Shown here one piece after another: positions 6,762 through 13,637 of a stretch of 14,355 bases of DNA. The notes under the pieces were generated by a model. It saw only the letters and a list, made by a program, of their open reading frames with translations. It was not told where the DNA came from and ran no database searches. The translations under genes and the position numbers were made by a program. Positions within the stretch are counted from its first letter, which is position 1, and each line of letters opens with the position of its first letter. This DNA comes from an uncultured Collinsella sp. (GTDB lineage Bacteria > Actinomycetota > Coriobacteriia > Coriobacteriales > Coriobacteriaceae). The stretch lies in NCBI GenBank assembly GCA_900752425.1, contig CAADVE010000007.1, positions 1 through 14,355 on the forward strand, read 5' to 3'.

Positions 6762-6980
6762 CTATTTGTAGCGATAGGTGATGCGGCCGCGGGTCAGGTC
6801 GTACGGGGAAAGCTCCACGACAACCCTGTCACCGGGGAGAATACGGATGTAATTCATTCGGATCTTGCCAGAAATGTTGCACAGAACCGAATGACCGTTC
6901 TCGAGCTCGACCTTAAACATGGCGTTGGGCAACGGTTCCTTTACCGTACCCTCGAGCTCAATTGCGTCTTCCTTCTTCAC
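6762..6980 (-). CDS. infA: Translation initiation factor IF-1
   Basis: Binds the A site of the 30S subunit during initiation; a single OB-fold. With a GTG start at 6980 the protein is 72 aa, the standard length, reading (M)KKEDAIELEGTVKEPLPN; a TTG at 6986 in the same frame would add two residues. Family blocks: GTVKEPLPNAMFKVELENGH, the IRMNYIRILPGDRVVVELSPYDL core and the RGRITYRYK end. The ribosome binding site is weak (AGAGAAAG 10 nt before GTG). An overlapping ATG at 6990 is out of frame. infA is preceded by a promoter candidate and followed by the long structured spacer. Confidence 0.96.
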   Translation of the reverse strand: MKKEDAIELEGTVKEPLPNAMFKVELENGHSVLCNISGKIRMNYIRILPGDRVVVELSPYDLTRGRITYRYK

Positions 6981-7019
6981 AAGCAATCATCTTTCTCTAG
7001 AAAACGACAGCGATTGAGT

Positions 7020-7048
7020 ATTCTACAACACGTATGCACGCATCGTAA
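7020..7048 (-). promoter_or_regulatory. Candidate infA promoter
   Basis: On the minus strand TTACGA (7048-7043) and TAGAAT (7025-7020) are separated by 17 nt; the -10 matches five of six consensus bases and the -35 three of six. It lies in the 104-nt gap between map and infA, with an expected start about 30 nt before the infA GTG. It would give infA and the alpha genes extra transcription independent of the upstream genes. Confidence 0.5.
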
Positions 7049-7084
7049 TAACTTCGTAATGGCTCCACAACTAAATGGAACTTG

Positions 7085-7873
7085 TTACATTTCTCCGCCT
7101 TGGAGCGAACACCAAGCACCTTGGGCATCCGTGGTGAGAATCACCGGACCGTCATTGGTAATGGCGACGGTGTTCTCGTAGTGCGCGGCGGGCAGGTGGT
7201 CGTTGGTCGTAACAATCCAACCGTCGGAGCCCGTGCTCACATGGTTGGAACCCATCGTAACCATCGGCTCGATGGCAATGACCATGCCGGCCTGGAGGCG
7301 AACACCCCTCCCCTTCTTTCCATAGTTAGGAACATTGGGGTCCTCGTGCATCACGCGGCCAATGCCATGGCCCACATAATCACGAAGCACGCCGTAACCG
7401 TGAGACTCGGCGAGGGACTGAACGGCATAACCGACGTCCCCGATATGGTTACCGGGAACAGCCTGCTCGATGGCAGCCTTAAGGCAATCGCGCGTGACCT
7501 CGCACAAAGCCTTGGCTTCGGGCGTGGGGGTACCGACGAAAAACGTCCAAGCGTTATCGCCGACCCAACCGTCGACAACGGCTCCCGTATCGATGGAAAT
7601 GATATCGCCATCGCGCAGGATCATGTCGGGATTGGGAATACCGTGGACCACGGCATCGTTGATCGATGCGCAAATGGTCCCCGGGAACCCGCCGTAACCC
7701 TTAAAGGCCGGGGTGCCGCCATGCATGCGGATAATCTGCTCCGCGAGCTGATCGAGCTCAAAAGTCGAAACGCCGGGGCGCACCATGGCTCCAACGTGGC
7801 GGAGCGCCATCTTAGATAGCGCTCCTGCCTTCTTCATCTGCTCGATTTGCGTTGCAGACTTAATCTTGATCAT
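7085..7873 (-). CDS. map: Methionine aminopeptidase, type I
   Basis: Removes the initiator methionine from nascent proteins; cytoplasmic metalloenzyme, 262 aa. All residues expected for the pita-bread active site are present: His77 (VVHGIP), metal ligands Asp95 (SIDTG), Asp106 (VGDNAWT), His169 (GHGIG), Glu202 (IEPM) and Glu233 (HYENTVAIT). There is no N-terminal zinc-finger extension. The start is ATG at 7873, overlapping the adk stop as ATGA, so the two genes are translationally coupled. The secY-adk-map-infA order is standard for Gram-positive bacteria. Confidence 0.98.
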   Translation of the reverse strand: MIKIKSATQIEQMKKAGALSKMALRHVGAMVRPGVSTFELDQLAEQIIRMHGGTPAFKGYGGFPGTICASINDAVVHGIPNPDMILRDGDIISIDTGAVVDGWVGDNAWTFFVGTPTPEAKALCEVTRDCLKAAIEQAVPGNHIGDVGYAVQSLAESHGYGVLRDYVGHGIGRVMHEDPNVPNYGKKGRGVRLQAGMVIAIEPMVTMGSNHVSTGSDGWIVTTNDHLPAAHYENTVAITNDGPVILTTDAQGAWCSLQGGEM

Positions 7874-8496
7874 AGACCGAGAGCCTCTTTGACATCCCCG
7901 TACACGGTCTCGCGAGCCTGGTCACCGTTGACCGACTTGAGCAGACCCTGGCCACGATAGTAGTCCACGAGCGGGCTCGTGGACTTCTCGTAGACGTCGA
8001 GACGGTTCTTGATGGTCTCGGGCTTGTCGTCGTCGCGCTGATACATCTCGCCGCCACACTTGGGGCAGGTAGCATCGGCAGCGGTGCCGGTGTAACCGCA
8101 GGCGCGGCAGGTGCGACGCGAAGACAGACGATCGATAATGACCTCGGGGGCCACATCGACCAGAAGGGCACAGTCGATCTCGCGACCCATGGCGGAGAGC
8201 TCGGAATCGAGCGTCACGGCCTGGGCGGTGTTGCGCGGGAAGCCGTCGAGGATGAAGCCCTGCTGGGCGTCATCGGCGGCAAGGCGCTCCTTGACAAGGT
8301 CGATCACGAGCTGATCGGGAACGAGCTCGCCAGCGTCCATGTACTTCTTAGCCTGAATACCAAGCTCGGTGCCACCCTTGACGGCAGCACGCAGCAGGTC
8401 GCCCGTAGAAATGTGAGCGACGCCAAACTCGGCGACGAGCTCCTGTGCGACGGTGCCCTTACCGGCACCCGGAGCTCCTAGCAATACGAGGTTCAT
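7870..8496 (-). CDS. adk: Adenylate kinase (zinc-type LID)
   Basis: Interconverts ATP + AMP and 2 ADP; cytoplasmic, 208 aa. The P-loop GAPGAGKGT is at residues 7-15, the AMP-binding ISTGDLLRAA block at 29-38 and the FILDGFPRN motif at 81-89. The long LID carries a zinc site with Cys130, Cys133, Cys144 and Cys147 (CRACG, CPKCG), as in many Gram-positive enzymes. I chose the ATG at 8496 (MNLVLLGAPG), which has GAGGAGG 7 nt upstream; the in-frame TTG at 8502 is too close to the ribosome binding site. It follows secY after 18 nt and overlaps map by 4 nt. Confidence 0.98.
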   Translation of the reverse strand: MNLVLLGAPGAGKGTVAQELVAEFGVAHISTGDLLRAAVKGGTELGIQAKKYMDAGELVPDQLVIDLVKERLAADDAQQGFILDGFPRNTAQAVTLDSELSAMGREIDCALLVDVAPEVIIDRLSSRRTCRACGYTGTAADATCPKCGGEMYQRDDDKPETIKNRLDVYEKSTSPLVDYYRGQGLLKSVNGDQARETVYGDVKEALGL

Positions 8497-8514
8497 GAGC
8501 AATCCTCCTCTAGC

Positions 8515-9801
8515 CTATTTAAAGAATCCATCGTAATCATACATCTTGATCTGGCCTTCGAGCTTATCGACCGTGTCGAGCACGACGCCGACCATGATGA
8601 GGATGGACGTGCCGCCAAATGCCTGGATCAGATGGTTACCCGTGAAGGAGAAGATGATCGAAGGCACGATGGCGATGAGCGCCAAAAAGACAGCGCTGGG
8701 AAGCGTGATCTTGTTGAGCGCGTTCTTGATGTAGGCCGCGGTAGCCCTACCCGGACGGACGCCCGGAATAAAGCCGCCCTGCTTCTTAAGGTTATCGGCC
8801 GTGTCATCGGGGTTGAACACCATGGAGGTGTAGAAGTACGCGAAGAACACGATGAGGACAACGTTAAGCACCCAGTTGAGCCAACCGGTCGAAAGCGCGG
8901 AGGCAACTGCCTGAATCCAGCCGATACCGGGGAAGAACACGGCAATCTGAGCCGGGAAGTACAGCAGCGCCGAAGCGAAGATGATCGGCACGACACCCGC
9001 GGTGTTGACCTTGATGGGCAGGTAGGTGGTCTGGCCACCCATCATGCGACGGCCCACGACGCGCTTAGCGTAGGAGACCGGGATGCGGCGCTGGCCGCGC
9101 TCAAGGAAAACAATCAGCGGGATAACCAGCAGGATGATGGCGCAGATGATCACCATGGTGATGATGCCACCGGCATTGCCCTCGGTGCTGGAGAAGATAG
9201 CCTGCGGCAGACCGGCCATGATGTTCGCAAAGATGATCAGCGACATGCCATTGCCGATACCGCGCTGGGTGATGAGCTCACCAATCCACATGATCAGCAT
9301 GGCGCCCGCGGTAAGCGTACCGACGATCATGAGGTCGAAGATGATCTCGGGAGCGCCGGCGCCATTGAAGCTGATGCCGAAGCTCTTAAAGAGGAAGAGG
9401 TAACCCACGGAGTTGAGGATTGCCAGAGCCAGGGTGAGGTAACGCGAATACTGCGTAATCTTGGTCTGACCGACCTCGCCCTCGCGGGCAAGCTCATGCA
9501 GGGAAGGCACGACGGCCTGGAGCATCTGGAGGATGATCGAGCTGGTGATGTAAGGCATGATGCCCAGGGAGAACACCGAAACATAGCTCAACGCGCCACC
9601 AGAGAAAAGATTCAGGAGGGCCATAGCACCTGCGGCGACCGAATTGTTATCGGTCGAGAAAAGGCCCAGCATCCCCTGGAAGGGAATGCCGGGCACAGGA
9701 ACGTGCGCACCAATGCGGTACACGACGAGCATAGCTATGGTAAAAAGAATCTTTTCGCGCAATTCTTTGATGCGGAAAGCATTCTTAAGACCATTTAGCA
9801 C
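8515..9801 (-). CDS. secY: Protein translocase channel subunit SecY
   Basis: Channel of the Sec translocon in the cytoplasmic membrane, 428 aa, with ten hydrophobic segments. The first is at about 18-37 (ILFTIAMLVVYRIGAHVPV). Family landmarks are the VPVPGI motif after it, ERGQRRIPVSYAKRVVGRRM in the TM6-TM7 loop, and GGFIPGVRPGRATAAYI in the cytosolic loop before TM9. The start is GTG at 9801, giving (M)LNGLKNAFRIKELR, overlapping the rplO stop by 7 nt; GGAAAGG lies 10 nt upstream. An ATG at 9794 is out of frame. Coupling to rplO translation is likely. secE and secG are not in the window, as is usual. Confidence 0.98.
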   Translation of the reverse strand: MLNGLKNAFRIKELREKILFTIAMLVVYRIGAHVPVPGIPFQGMLGLFSTDNNSVAAGAMALLNLFSGGALSYVSVFSLGIMPYITSSIILQMLQAVVPSLHELAREGEVGQTKITQYSRYLTLALAILNSVGYLFLFKSFGISFNGAGAPEIIFDLMIVGTLTAGAMLIMWIGELITQRGIGNGMSLIIFANIMAGLPQAIFSSTEGNAGGIITMVIICAIILLVIPLIVFLERGQRRIPVSYAKRVVGRRMMGGQTTYLPIKVNTAGVVPIIFASALLYFPAQIAVFFPGIGWIQAVASALSTGWLNWVLNVVLIVFFAYFYTSMVFNPDDTADNLKKQGGFIPGVRPGRATAAYIKNALNKITLPSAVFLALIAIVPSIIFSFTGNHLIQAFGGTSILIMVGVVLDTVDKLEGQIKMYDYDGFFK

Positions 9802-10244
9802 GGCAGCTCGACCTTTCCGCCGGCGGCCTCGATCTTGGCCTGCGCAGAAGCGCTGACCTTGTCGACCTTGACCGTGAACTTCTTGGTGAGCTCACCATTG
9901 CCGAGCACCTTGACGGGCTCGAACTCGCTCTTGGTGATGCGAGCGGCCTTAAGAGCGGCACCGTCGATCACAGCGCCGTCCTCGAACTTACGCTCGAGAC
10001 GCTCAACGTTAACGGCGGTGTACTCGATACGACGGGGGTTGCGGAAGCCCGGAAGCTTGGGCAGGCGCATAGCCAGCGGAGTCTGGCCACCCTCGAAGCC
10101 GGCACCCTTGGTGCCGCCAGAACGGGAACCCTGGCCCTTCTGGCCGCGGCCAGAAGTGGTGCCGTGACCCGAAGAATTGCCACGGCCGACGCGCTTGCGG
10201 TTCTTGGTGGAACCGGGCGCGGGAGTAAGATCGTGAAGCTGCAT
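9795..10244 (-). CDS. rplO: 50S ribosomal protein L15
   Basis: Late-assembly large-subunit protein, 149 aa, normal size. It has the Gly/Arg-rich flexible N-terminal arm (RKRVGRGNSSGHGTTSGRGQKGQ) that threads into 23S rRNA, then GFEGGQTPLAMRLPKLPGF and the C-terminal globular part. The start is ATG at 10244, with AGGAG overlapping the end of rpmD and a 3-nt gap. The stop codon lies inside the start of secY (7-nt overlap). Confidence 0.98.
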   Translation of the reverse strand: MQLHDLTPAPGSTKNRKRVGRGNSSGHGTTSGRGQKGQGSRSGGTKGAGFEGGQTPLAMRLPKLPGFRNPRRIEYTAVNVERLERKFEDGAVIDGAALKAARITKSEFEPVKVLGNGELTKKFTVKVDKVSASAQAKIEAAGGKVELPC

Positions 10245-10247
10245 TTG

Positions 10248-10430
10248 CTACTCCTCTACAATCTCGACAAGGTGCTTGACCTTGAAGATCATGCCGCGGA
10301 CGGACTCGTTGTCAGCAATCTCGCGAACCTCGCGGATCCTGTGGAGACCGAGGGCACGGACAGTACGGACCTGGTCCTGCTTGCAACCGTTGGTGCTGCG
10401 GACCTGCTTGATCTTGATGGTGTCAGCCAT
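10248..10430 (-). CDS. rpmD: 50S ribosomal protein L30
   Basis: Small large-subunit protein, 60 aa, complete. It has the family pattern IKIKQVRSTNGCKQDQVRTV with ALGLHRIREVREIADNESVRGMIFKVKHLV following. The start is ATG at 10430, 2 nt after the rpsE stop, and the stop lies 3 nt before rplO, so the three genes are tightly coupled. L30 is missing from some bacterial lineages; it is present here. Confidence 0.97.
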   Translation of the reverse strand: MADTIKIKQVRSTNGCKQDQVRTVRALGLHRIREVREIADNESVRGMIFKVKHLVEIVEE

Positions 10431-10432
10431 GC

Positions 10433-10957
10433 TTAGTTCTCCTTACCGACGAACATCTCGGAGACCGTCAGGCCACGGCGAGCCGCGACGTCCTCAGGGC
10501 TGGAGAGCTCCTTGAGGCCCTCGACGGCAGCCTTGATGATGTTGAGGCCGTTGTCGGTACCGAGGGACTTGGACAGGACGTTCTTGATGCCAGCAAGCTC
10601 AAAGAGGGGACGCACAGCACCGCCGGCGATAACGCCGGTACCCTCGACAGCGGGCTTAATGATGATGCGACCGGCACCAAAGTGGCCGAGAACCTCGTGC
10701 GGGATGGTGCCCTGCTCGGTCACCGGCACGTGGAACATGTTCTTCTTGGCATCGAGAGATGCCTTGGAGATGGCCATGGGCACCTCAGCGGACTTGCCCA
10801 TGCCAACGCCGACGTTGCCCTTGCCGTCGCCAACGACGACGAGAGCGACGAGGCTCATGCGACGACCACCCTTGACGGTCTTCGACACGCGGTTGATGTA
10901 AACGACGCGCTCCTCGAACTCGGAGGCCTCGCGCTGCTGCTTCTGATTACGAGCCAT
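10433..10957 (-). CDS. rpsE: 30S ribosomal protein S5
   Basis: Small-subunit protein that contributes to decoding accuracy and mRNA entry, 174 aa. The N-terminal double-stranded-RNA-binding-like domain holds EFEERVVYINRVSKTVKGGRRMSL, followed by VVGDGKGNVGVGMGKS and the C-terminal GHFGAGRIIIKPAVEGTGVIAGG block. The lysine/glycine loop KGGRRM, where spectinomycin-resistance changes occur in other species, looks wild type. The start is ATG at 10957, 14 nt after rplR. Confidence 0.98.
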   Translation of the reverse strand: MARNQKQQREASEFEERVVYINRVSKTVKGGRRMSLVALVVVGDGKGNVGVGMGKSAEVPMAISKASLDAKKNMFHVPVTEQGTIPHEVLGHFGAGRIIIKPAVEGTGVIAGGAVRPLFELAGIKNVLSKSLGTDNGLNIIKAAVEGLKELSSPEDVAARRGLTVSEMFVGKEN

Positions 10958-10971
10958 GTGCTACATACCTC

Positions 10972-11340
10972 CTAGAACTCGAGACCGGCGGCACGAGCAC
11001 CGTCGGCGAGGGCCTTGACGCGGCCATGGTAGATACGGCCACCGCGATCGAAGGCGACCTTGGTGATGCCGGCCTCGATGGCGCGCTTGCCAACGAGCTG
11101 ACCGACCTTCTCCGCAGCCTCCTTGTTCGAGGTGTGGGTGCCCTTGAACTCGGCCTCGAGGGTCGAGGCAGAGACGAGCGTCAGGCTGGAGCCCTTGCTG
11201 TCGTCGATGATCTGGGCATAGATGTTGGCGTTAGTACGGGTCACGCGAAGACGCGGACGCTCGGAGGTACCCGAGACCTTGCCGCGAACACGACGCTGAC
11301 GACGCTTGAGGCCTTCCAGCTTCGCCTTATGCTTGTTCAT
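10972..11340 (-). CDS. rplR: 50S ribosomal protein L18
   Basis: Binds 5S rRNA together with L5, 122 aa, normal length. It shows the basic arm KRRQRRVRGKVSGTSERPRLRVTRTNANIYAQIIDD and the end FDRGGRIYHGRVKALADGARAAGLEF, which is diagnostic. The start is ATG at 11340 with TAGGAG 7 nt upstream. A 75-nt gap with a hairpin separates it from rplF. Confidence 0.98.
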   Translation of the reverse strand: MNKHKAKLEGLKRRQRRVRGKVSGTSERPRLRVTRTNANIYAQIIDDSKGSSLTLVSASTLEAEFKGTHTSNKEAAEKVGQLVGKRAIEAGITKVAFDRGGRIYHGRVKALADGARAAGLEF

Positions 11341-11368
11341 ACGTAAACTCCTAAAAAGGTTGATCTTG

Positions 11369-11390
11369 CCAGCACCTGACGGGGTGCTGG
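11369..11390 (-). other. Hairpin between rplF and rplR
   Basis: CCAGCACC-N6-GGTGCTGG is a perfect 8-bp stem in the middle of the 75-nt gap. On the minus strand a TTTTT run follows only after 11 further nt, next to the rplR ribosome binding site, so it is unlikely to be an efficient terminator. An attenuator, RNA-processing or protein-binding role is possible. Confidence 0.5.
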
Positions 11391-11415
11391 TCTTATGCGA
11401 GTGAGTCGGTTACGA

Positions 11416-11952
11416 CTACTTGGCGGCCTTACCCAGCTTGCGGCGGATGTGCTCGCCAACGTAGTGGATACCCTTGCCCTTGTAAGGCTCGGGAGGACGA
11501 TGGCCGCGGATCTCAGCGGCGATCTGACCGACCTGCTGCTTGTTAATACCCTTGACGTTCACGTGGGTGTTGTCGGGAACCTCGAAGGTGATGCCCTCGG
11601 GAGCCTCGACGATCACGGGGTGCGAGAAGCCCAGGGAGAACTCGAGGTTCTTGCCCTTCTGCTGCACGCGGTAACCGACGCCGGCGAGCTCGAGCTTCTT
11701 CTCGAAGCCCTCGGAAACGCCAACAACCATGTTGTGGATGAGGGCGCGGGTGAGGCCGTGGCGGGCACGGGTCTCACGCTCGTCGTCGGGACGGGAAACG
11801 GTGAGGACGTTGTCCTCGACGTTGATAGCGAGCTTCTCAAAGACATCAAGCTCGAGCTGGCCCTTGGGGCCCTTGACGACAACGTTGTTGCCGTTGACTG
11901 CCACTTCGACTCCGGCGGGAATCTGGACAGGCTTATTACCGATACGAGACAC
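11416..11952 (-). CDS. rplF: 50S ribosomal protein L6
   Basis: Large-subunit protein near the factor-binding site, 178 aa, two tandem L6 folds. It reads SRIGNKPVQIPAGVEVAVNG at the start, VGVGYRVQQKGKNLEFSLGFSHPV-like mid-region and the signature RGHRPPEPYKGKGIHYVGEHIRRKLGKAAK at the end. The start is GTG at 11952 with AGGAG 6 nt upstream; no in-frame ATG fits. It follows rpsH after 33 nt. Confidence 0.97.
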   Translation of the reverse strand: MSRIGNKPVQIPAGVEVAVNGNNVVVKGPKGQLELDVFEKLAINVEDNVLTVSRPDDERETRARHGLTRALIHNMVVGVSEGFEKKLELAGVGYRVQQKGKNLEFSLGFSHPVIVEAPEGITFEVPDNTHVNVKGINKQQVGQIAAEIRGHRPPEPYKGKGIHYVGEHIRRKLGKAAK

Positions 11953-11985
11953 GGTGATCTCCTTTCCTTCTACCTACCGAGCGAA

Positions 11986-12384
11986 TTACCAGACGTAAGC
12001 GATGATCTCGCCGCCGACGTTGTGCTTGCGAGCATCGCGGTCGGTCATGACGCCATGGCTGGTGGAAATAATGGCGGTACCAAGGCCACCGCGGACGCGG
12101 GGCATGTCGGCAACGCCGGTGTACTTACGCAGGCCCGGCTTGGAAATGCGGCGGATGCCGTTGATGACCTTAGCCTTCTTGGGACCATACTTAAGCGTGA
12201 TGTGCAGAGTCTTCTGGGGAACGGTGTCCTCGACATCGTAGCCCTCGATGTAGCCCTCCTCGTGCAGAACACGAGCGATCTCGACGAGCTTCTTGCTGCT
12301 CGGCATGGAGACCGTGGCCTTGTTCACAGAGTTAGCGTTACGGATGCGCGTAAGCATATCTGCGATCGGGTCTGTAAGGTTCAT
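11986..12384 (-). CDS. rpsH: 30S ribosomal protein S8
   Basis: Primary 16S rRNA-binding protein, 132 aa. It starts NLTDPIADMLTRIRNAN and has the C-terminal RNA-binding motif ISTSHGVMTDRDARKHNVGGEIIAYVW, which is diagnostic. In E. coli S8 represses the spc operon by binding mRNA near the start of rplE; whether it does so here is unknown. The start is ATG at 12384 with AAGGAG 7 nt upstream. Confidence 0.98.
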   Translation of the reverse strand: MNLTDPIADMLTRIRNANSVNKATVSMPSSKKLVEIARVLHEEGYIEGYDVEDTVPQKTLHITLKYGPKKAKVINGIRRISKPGLRKYTGVADMPRVRGGLGTAIISTSHGVMTDRDARKHNVGGEIIAYVW

Positions 12385-12503
12385 ACAGATTCTCCTTCGT
12401 TCTTGATGAACACGTGCTCTTGGTTCTTCGCCGCCCTTAACGGCAAAGCCTTTTTAGCGCGTTTTCCCTGTTCCAAACTGATGCTTGAAACGCTGGTAGT
12501 GAC
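12385..12503 (-). other. 119-nt spacer between rpsZ and rpsH with hairpin
   Basis: The gap holds a 7-bp hairpin (12448-12442 with 12432-12426, one G-T wobble) and a short GTTC-N5-GAAC hairpin nearer rpsH. It has no open reading frame of note, no T tract suited to termination and no clear promoter. Confidence 0.4.
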
Positions 12504-12689
12504 TTACCAGCTGGCCTTCTTAACGCCGGGAAGCTCGCCCTTGAGTGCAAGCTCGCGGAAGCAGACACGGCACAGGCCGAACTTGCGGTACACAGAGTGC
12601 GGACGGCCGCAGCGCTGGCAGCGCGTGTACTCACGAGTAGAGAACTTCTGCTTGCGATTGCACTTGACGATCATCGATGTCTTAGCCAC
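12504..12689 (-). CDS. rpsZ: 30S ribosomal protein S14, type Z
   Basis: Short zinc-binding S14, 61 aa, the form usual in Gram-positive bacteria, where it is also annotated rpsN. It has AKTSMIVKCNRKQKFSTREYTRC and a four-Cys zinc site in RCQRCGRPH and GLCRVCFRELA, ending GELPGVKKASW. The start is GTG at 12689 with GGAGG 6 nt upstream. Hairpin-containing spacers lie on both sides (79 nt to rplE, 119 nt to rpsH). Confidence 0.98.
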   Translation of the reverse strand: MAKTSMIVKCNRKQKFSTREYTRCQRCGRPHSVYRKFGLCRVCFRELALKGELPGVKKASW

Positions 12690-12723
12690 TTATATCCTCC
12701 TCACATAGAGTATTGTTCGCCCC

Positions 12724-12753
12724 AAGCGCCGCCCCCTTGTGGGAACGGCGCTT
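12724..12753 (-). other. Hairpin between rplE and rpsZ
   Basis: AAGCGCCG-N14-CGGCGCTT is a perfect 8-bp stem, extendable inside by a CCC/GGG pairing. It begins 15 nt after the rplE stop. No T tract follows on the minus strand, so it is not a classical terminator; an mRNA-stabilising or protein-binding role is possible. Confidence 0.55.
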
Positions 12754-12768
12754 ATAGGGCAGGTGAAC

Positions 12769-13326
12769 CTATTTCTTGAACGGGAAACCGAAGGCGTCCA
12801 GAAGGGCCTTGGCCTCCTCATCGGTGTTGGCGGTGGTCACGAAAGTGATGTCCATACCGCGCTGGTGATCGACGGAGTCGAAGTCGATCTCGGGGAAGAT
12901 GAGCTGCTCGGTGACGCCCATGGAGAAGTTACCACGGCCGTCGAAGCTCTTGGCGGAGATGCCGCGGAAGTCGCGGATACGGGGGATCGCGACGGAGGTC
13001 AGACGATCGAAGAACTCCCACATACGGTCGCCACGCAGGGTAACCTTGCAGCCGATCGGCATACCAGCGCGCAGGCGGAAGGTAGCGATGGACTTGCGGG
13101 CACGGGTGATCATCGGCTGCTGTCCGGTGATGGCGCGCAGGTCGCGCACGGCACCGTCGATGGCCTTGGAATCGGTAGCGGCCTCGCCGACACCCATGTT
13201 CACGACGATCTTCTCAAACTTGGGGATCATCATGACGTTCTCGTACTGGAACTTGTCCTGAAGCTGCTGCTTGACCTCGTTGTTGTACTTGGTCTTCAGA
13301 CGCGGCACATACTTCTCTTCTGCCAT
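12769..13326 (-). CDS. rplE: 50S ribosomal protein L5
   Basis: Binds 5S rRNA and forms the central bridge to S13, 185 aa, full length. Conserved blocks are KIVVNMGVGEA (39-49), RKSIATFRLRAGMPIGCKVTLRG, RIRDFRGISAKSFDGRGNFSMGVTEQLIFPEID and MDITFVTTANTDEEAKALL. The start is ATG at 13326 with AAGGAG 6 nt upstream. It is the first gene of the spc-type series in this window; the usual upstream partners rplN and rplX are absent and a promoter lies about 140 nt upstream. Confidence 0.98.
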   Translation of the reverse strand: MAEEKYVPRLKTKYNNEVKQQLQDKFQYENVMMIPKFEKIVVNMGVGEAATDSKAIDGAVRDLRAITGQQPMITRARKSIATFRLRAGMPIGCKVTLRGDRMWEFFDRLTSVAIPRIRDFRGISAKSFDGRGNFSMGVTEQLIFPEIDFDSVDHQRGMDITFVTTANTDEEAKALLDAFGFPFKK

Positions 13327-13457
13327 TGTTCACTCCTTCTTGGGGTTTTAAGCACGGGGCGTGGCCACGATGGGTTGTCCTCGTGCCTCCTGGCTGCATC
13401 CGCGCCGCTCATGGCATTTCGCGGTTTGGACTCGACGCAGCAGGAGCCGACAAAACA
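13327..13457 (-). promoter_or_regulatory. Foldable rplE leader
   Basis: The presumed 5' leader from the promoter at 13464-13492 can fold into a long stem. The segment 13446-13434 pairs with 13400-13387 over 13 positions, with one G-U wobble and one bulged base. The loop has a further GC pairing (CCGCG with CGCGG), and a CGTGGCCACG palindrome lies nearer the start codon. No T tract follows. A translational or attenuation control site is an inference from the structure. Confidence 0.45.
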
Positions 13458-13463
13458 ATCGGT

Positions 13464-13492
13464 ACTATACGCGCATCGGGAGCGTATTTCCA
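13464..13492 (-). promoter_or_regulatory. Candidate promoter for rplE
   Basis: TGGAAA (13492-13487) and TATAGT (13469-13464) on the minus strand are spaced by 17 nt, matching four and five of six consensus bases. It lies between the palindrome and rplE, where a new promoter is needed if the series starts at rplE. Confidence 0.6.
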
Positions 13493-13553
13493 GAAAAACC
13501 TCGTCTGCCTGCACAACTCCACAACTCCCCCGCACAAATGGATCCCAAAAAGC

Positions 13554-13620
13554 AGTTGCGGTGAAATAGGGACTGTTTGGCGGCCTAACAGGCTTAAACA
13601 GTCCGTATTTCACCGCAACT
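13554..13620. repeat. 67-bp near-perfect palindrome
   Basis: The 25-base arms 13554-13578 and 13596-13620 are inverted copies with one mismatch; the arms begin AGTTGCGGTGAAATA. The 17-base centre contains a smaller hairpin, GCCT-AAC-AGGC. It starts 18 nt after the XdhC-family stop. On the minus strand the structure is followed by GCTTTTTGGG, so it may also end that transcript. Arm length and symmetry resemble small dispersed palindromic elements, but only one copy is in the window. Confidence 0.85.
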
Positions 13621-13637
13621 TATTGGTGGGGATGCGA

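Noticed and set aside
8632..9798. 388-codon open frame on the plus strand
   Set aside because: Antisense to secY; rich in Asp, His, Arg and Gly, as expected from the complement of a membrane-protein gene.
11395..12708. 437-codon open frame on the plus strand
   Set aside because: Antisense to rplF, rpsH and rpsZ and their gaps; no ribosome binding site or family pattern.
12739..13569. 276-codon open frame on the plus strand
   Set aside because: Antisense to rplE and its leader; composition is that of a shadow frame.
13296..13613. 105-codon open frame on the minus strand upstream of rplE, possibly a remnant of rplX
   Set aside because: The translation has no L24 motif, begins inside the palindrome and overlaps rplE; no remnant of rplX is visible.
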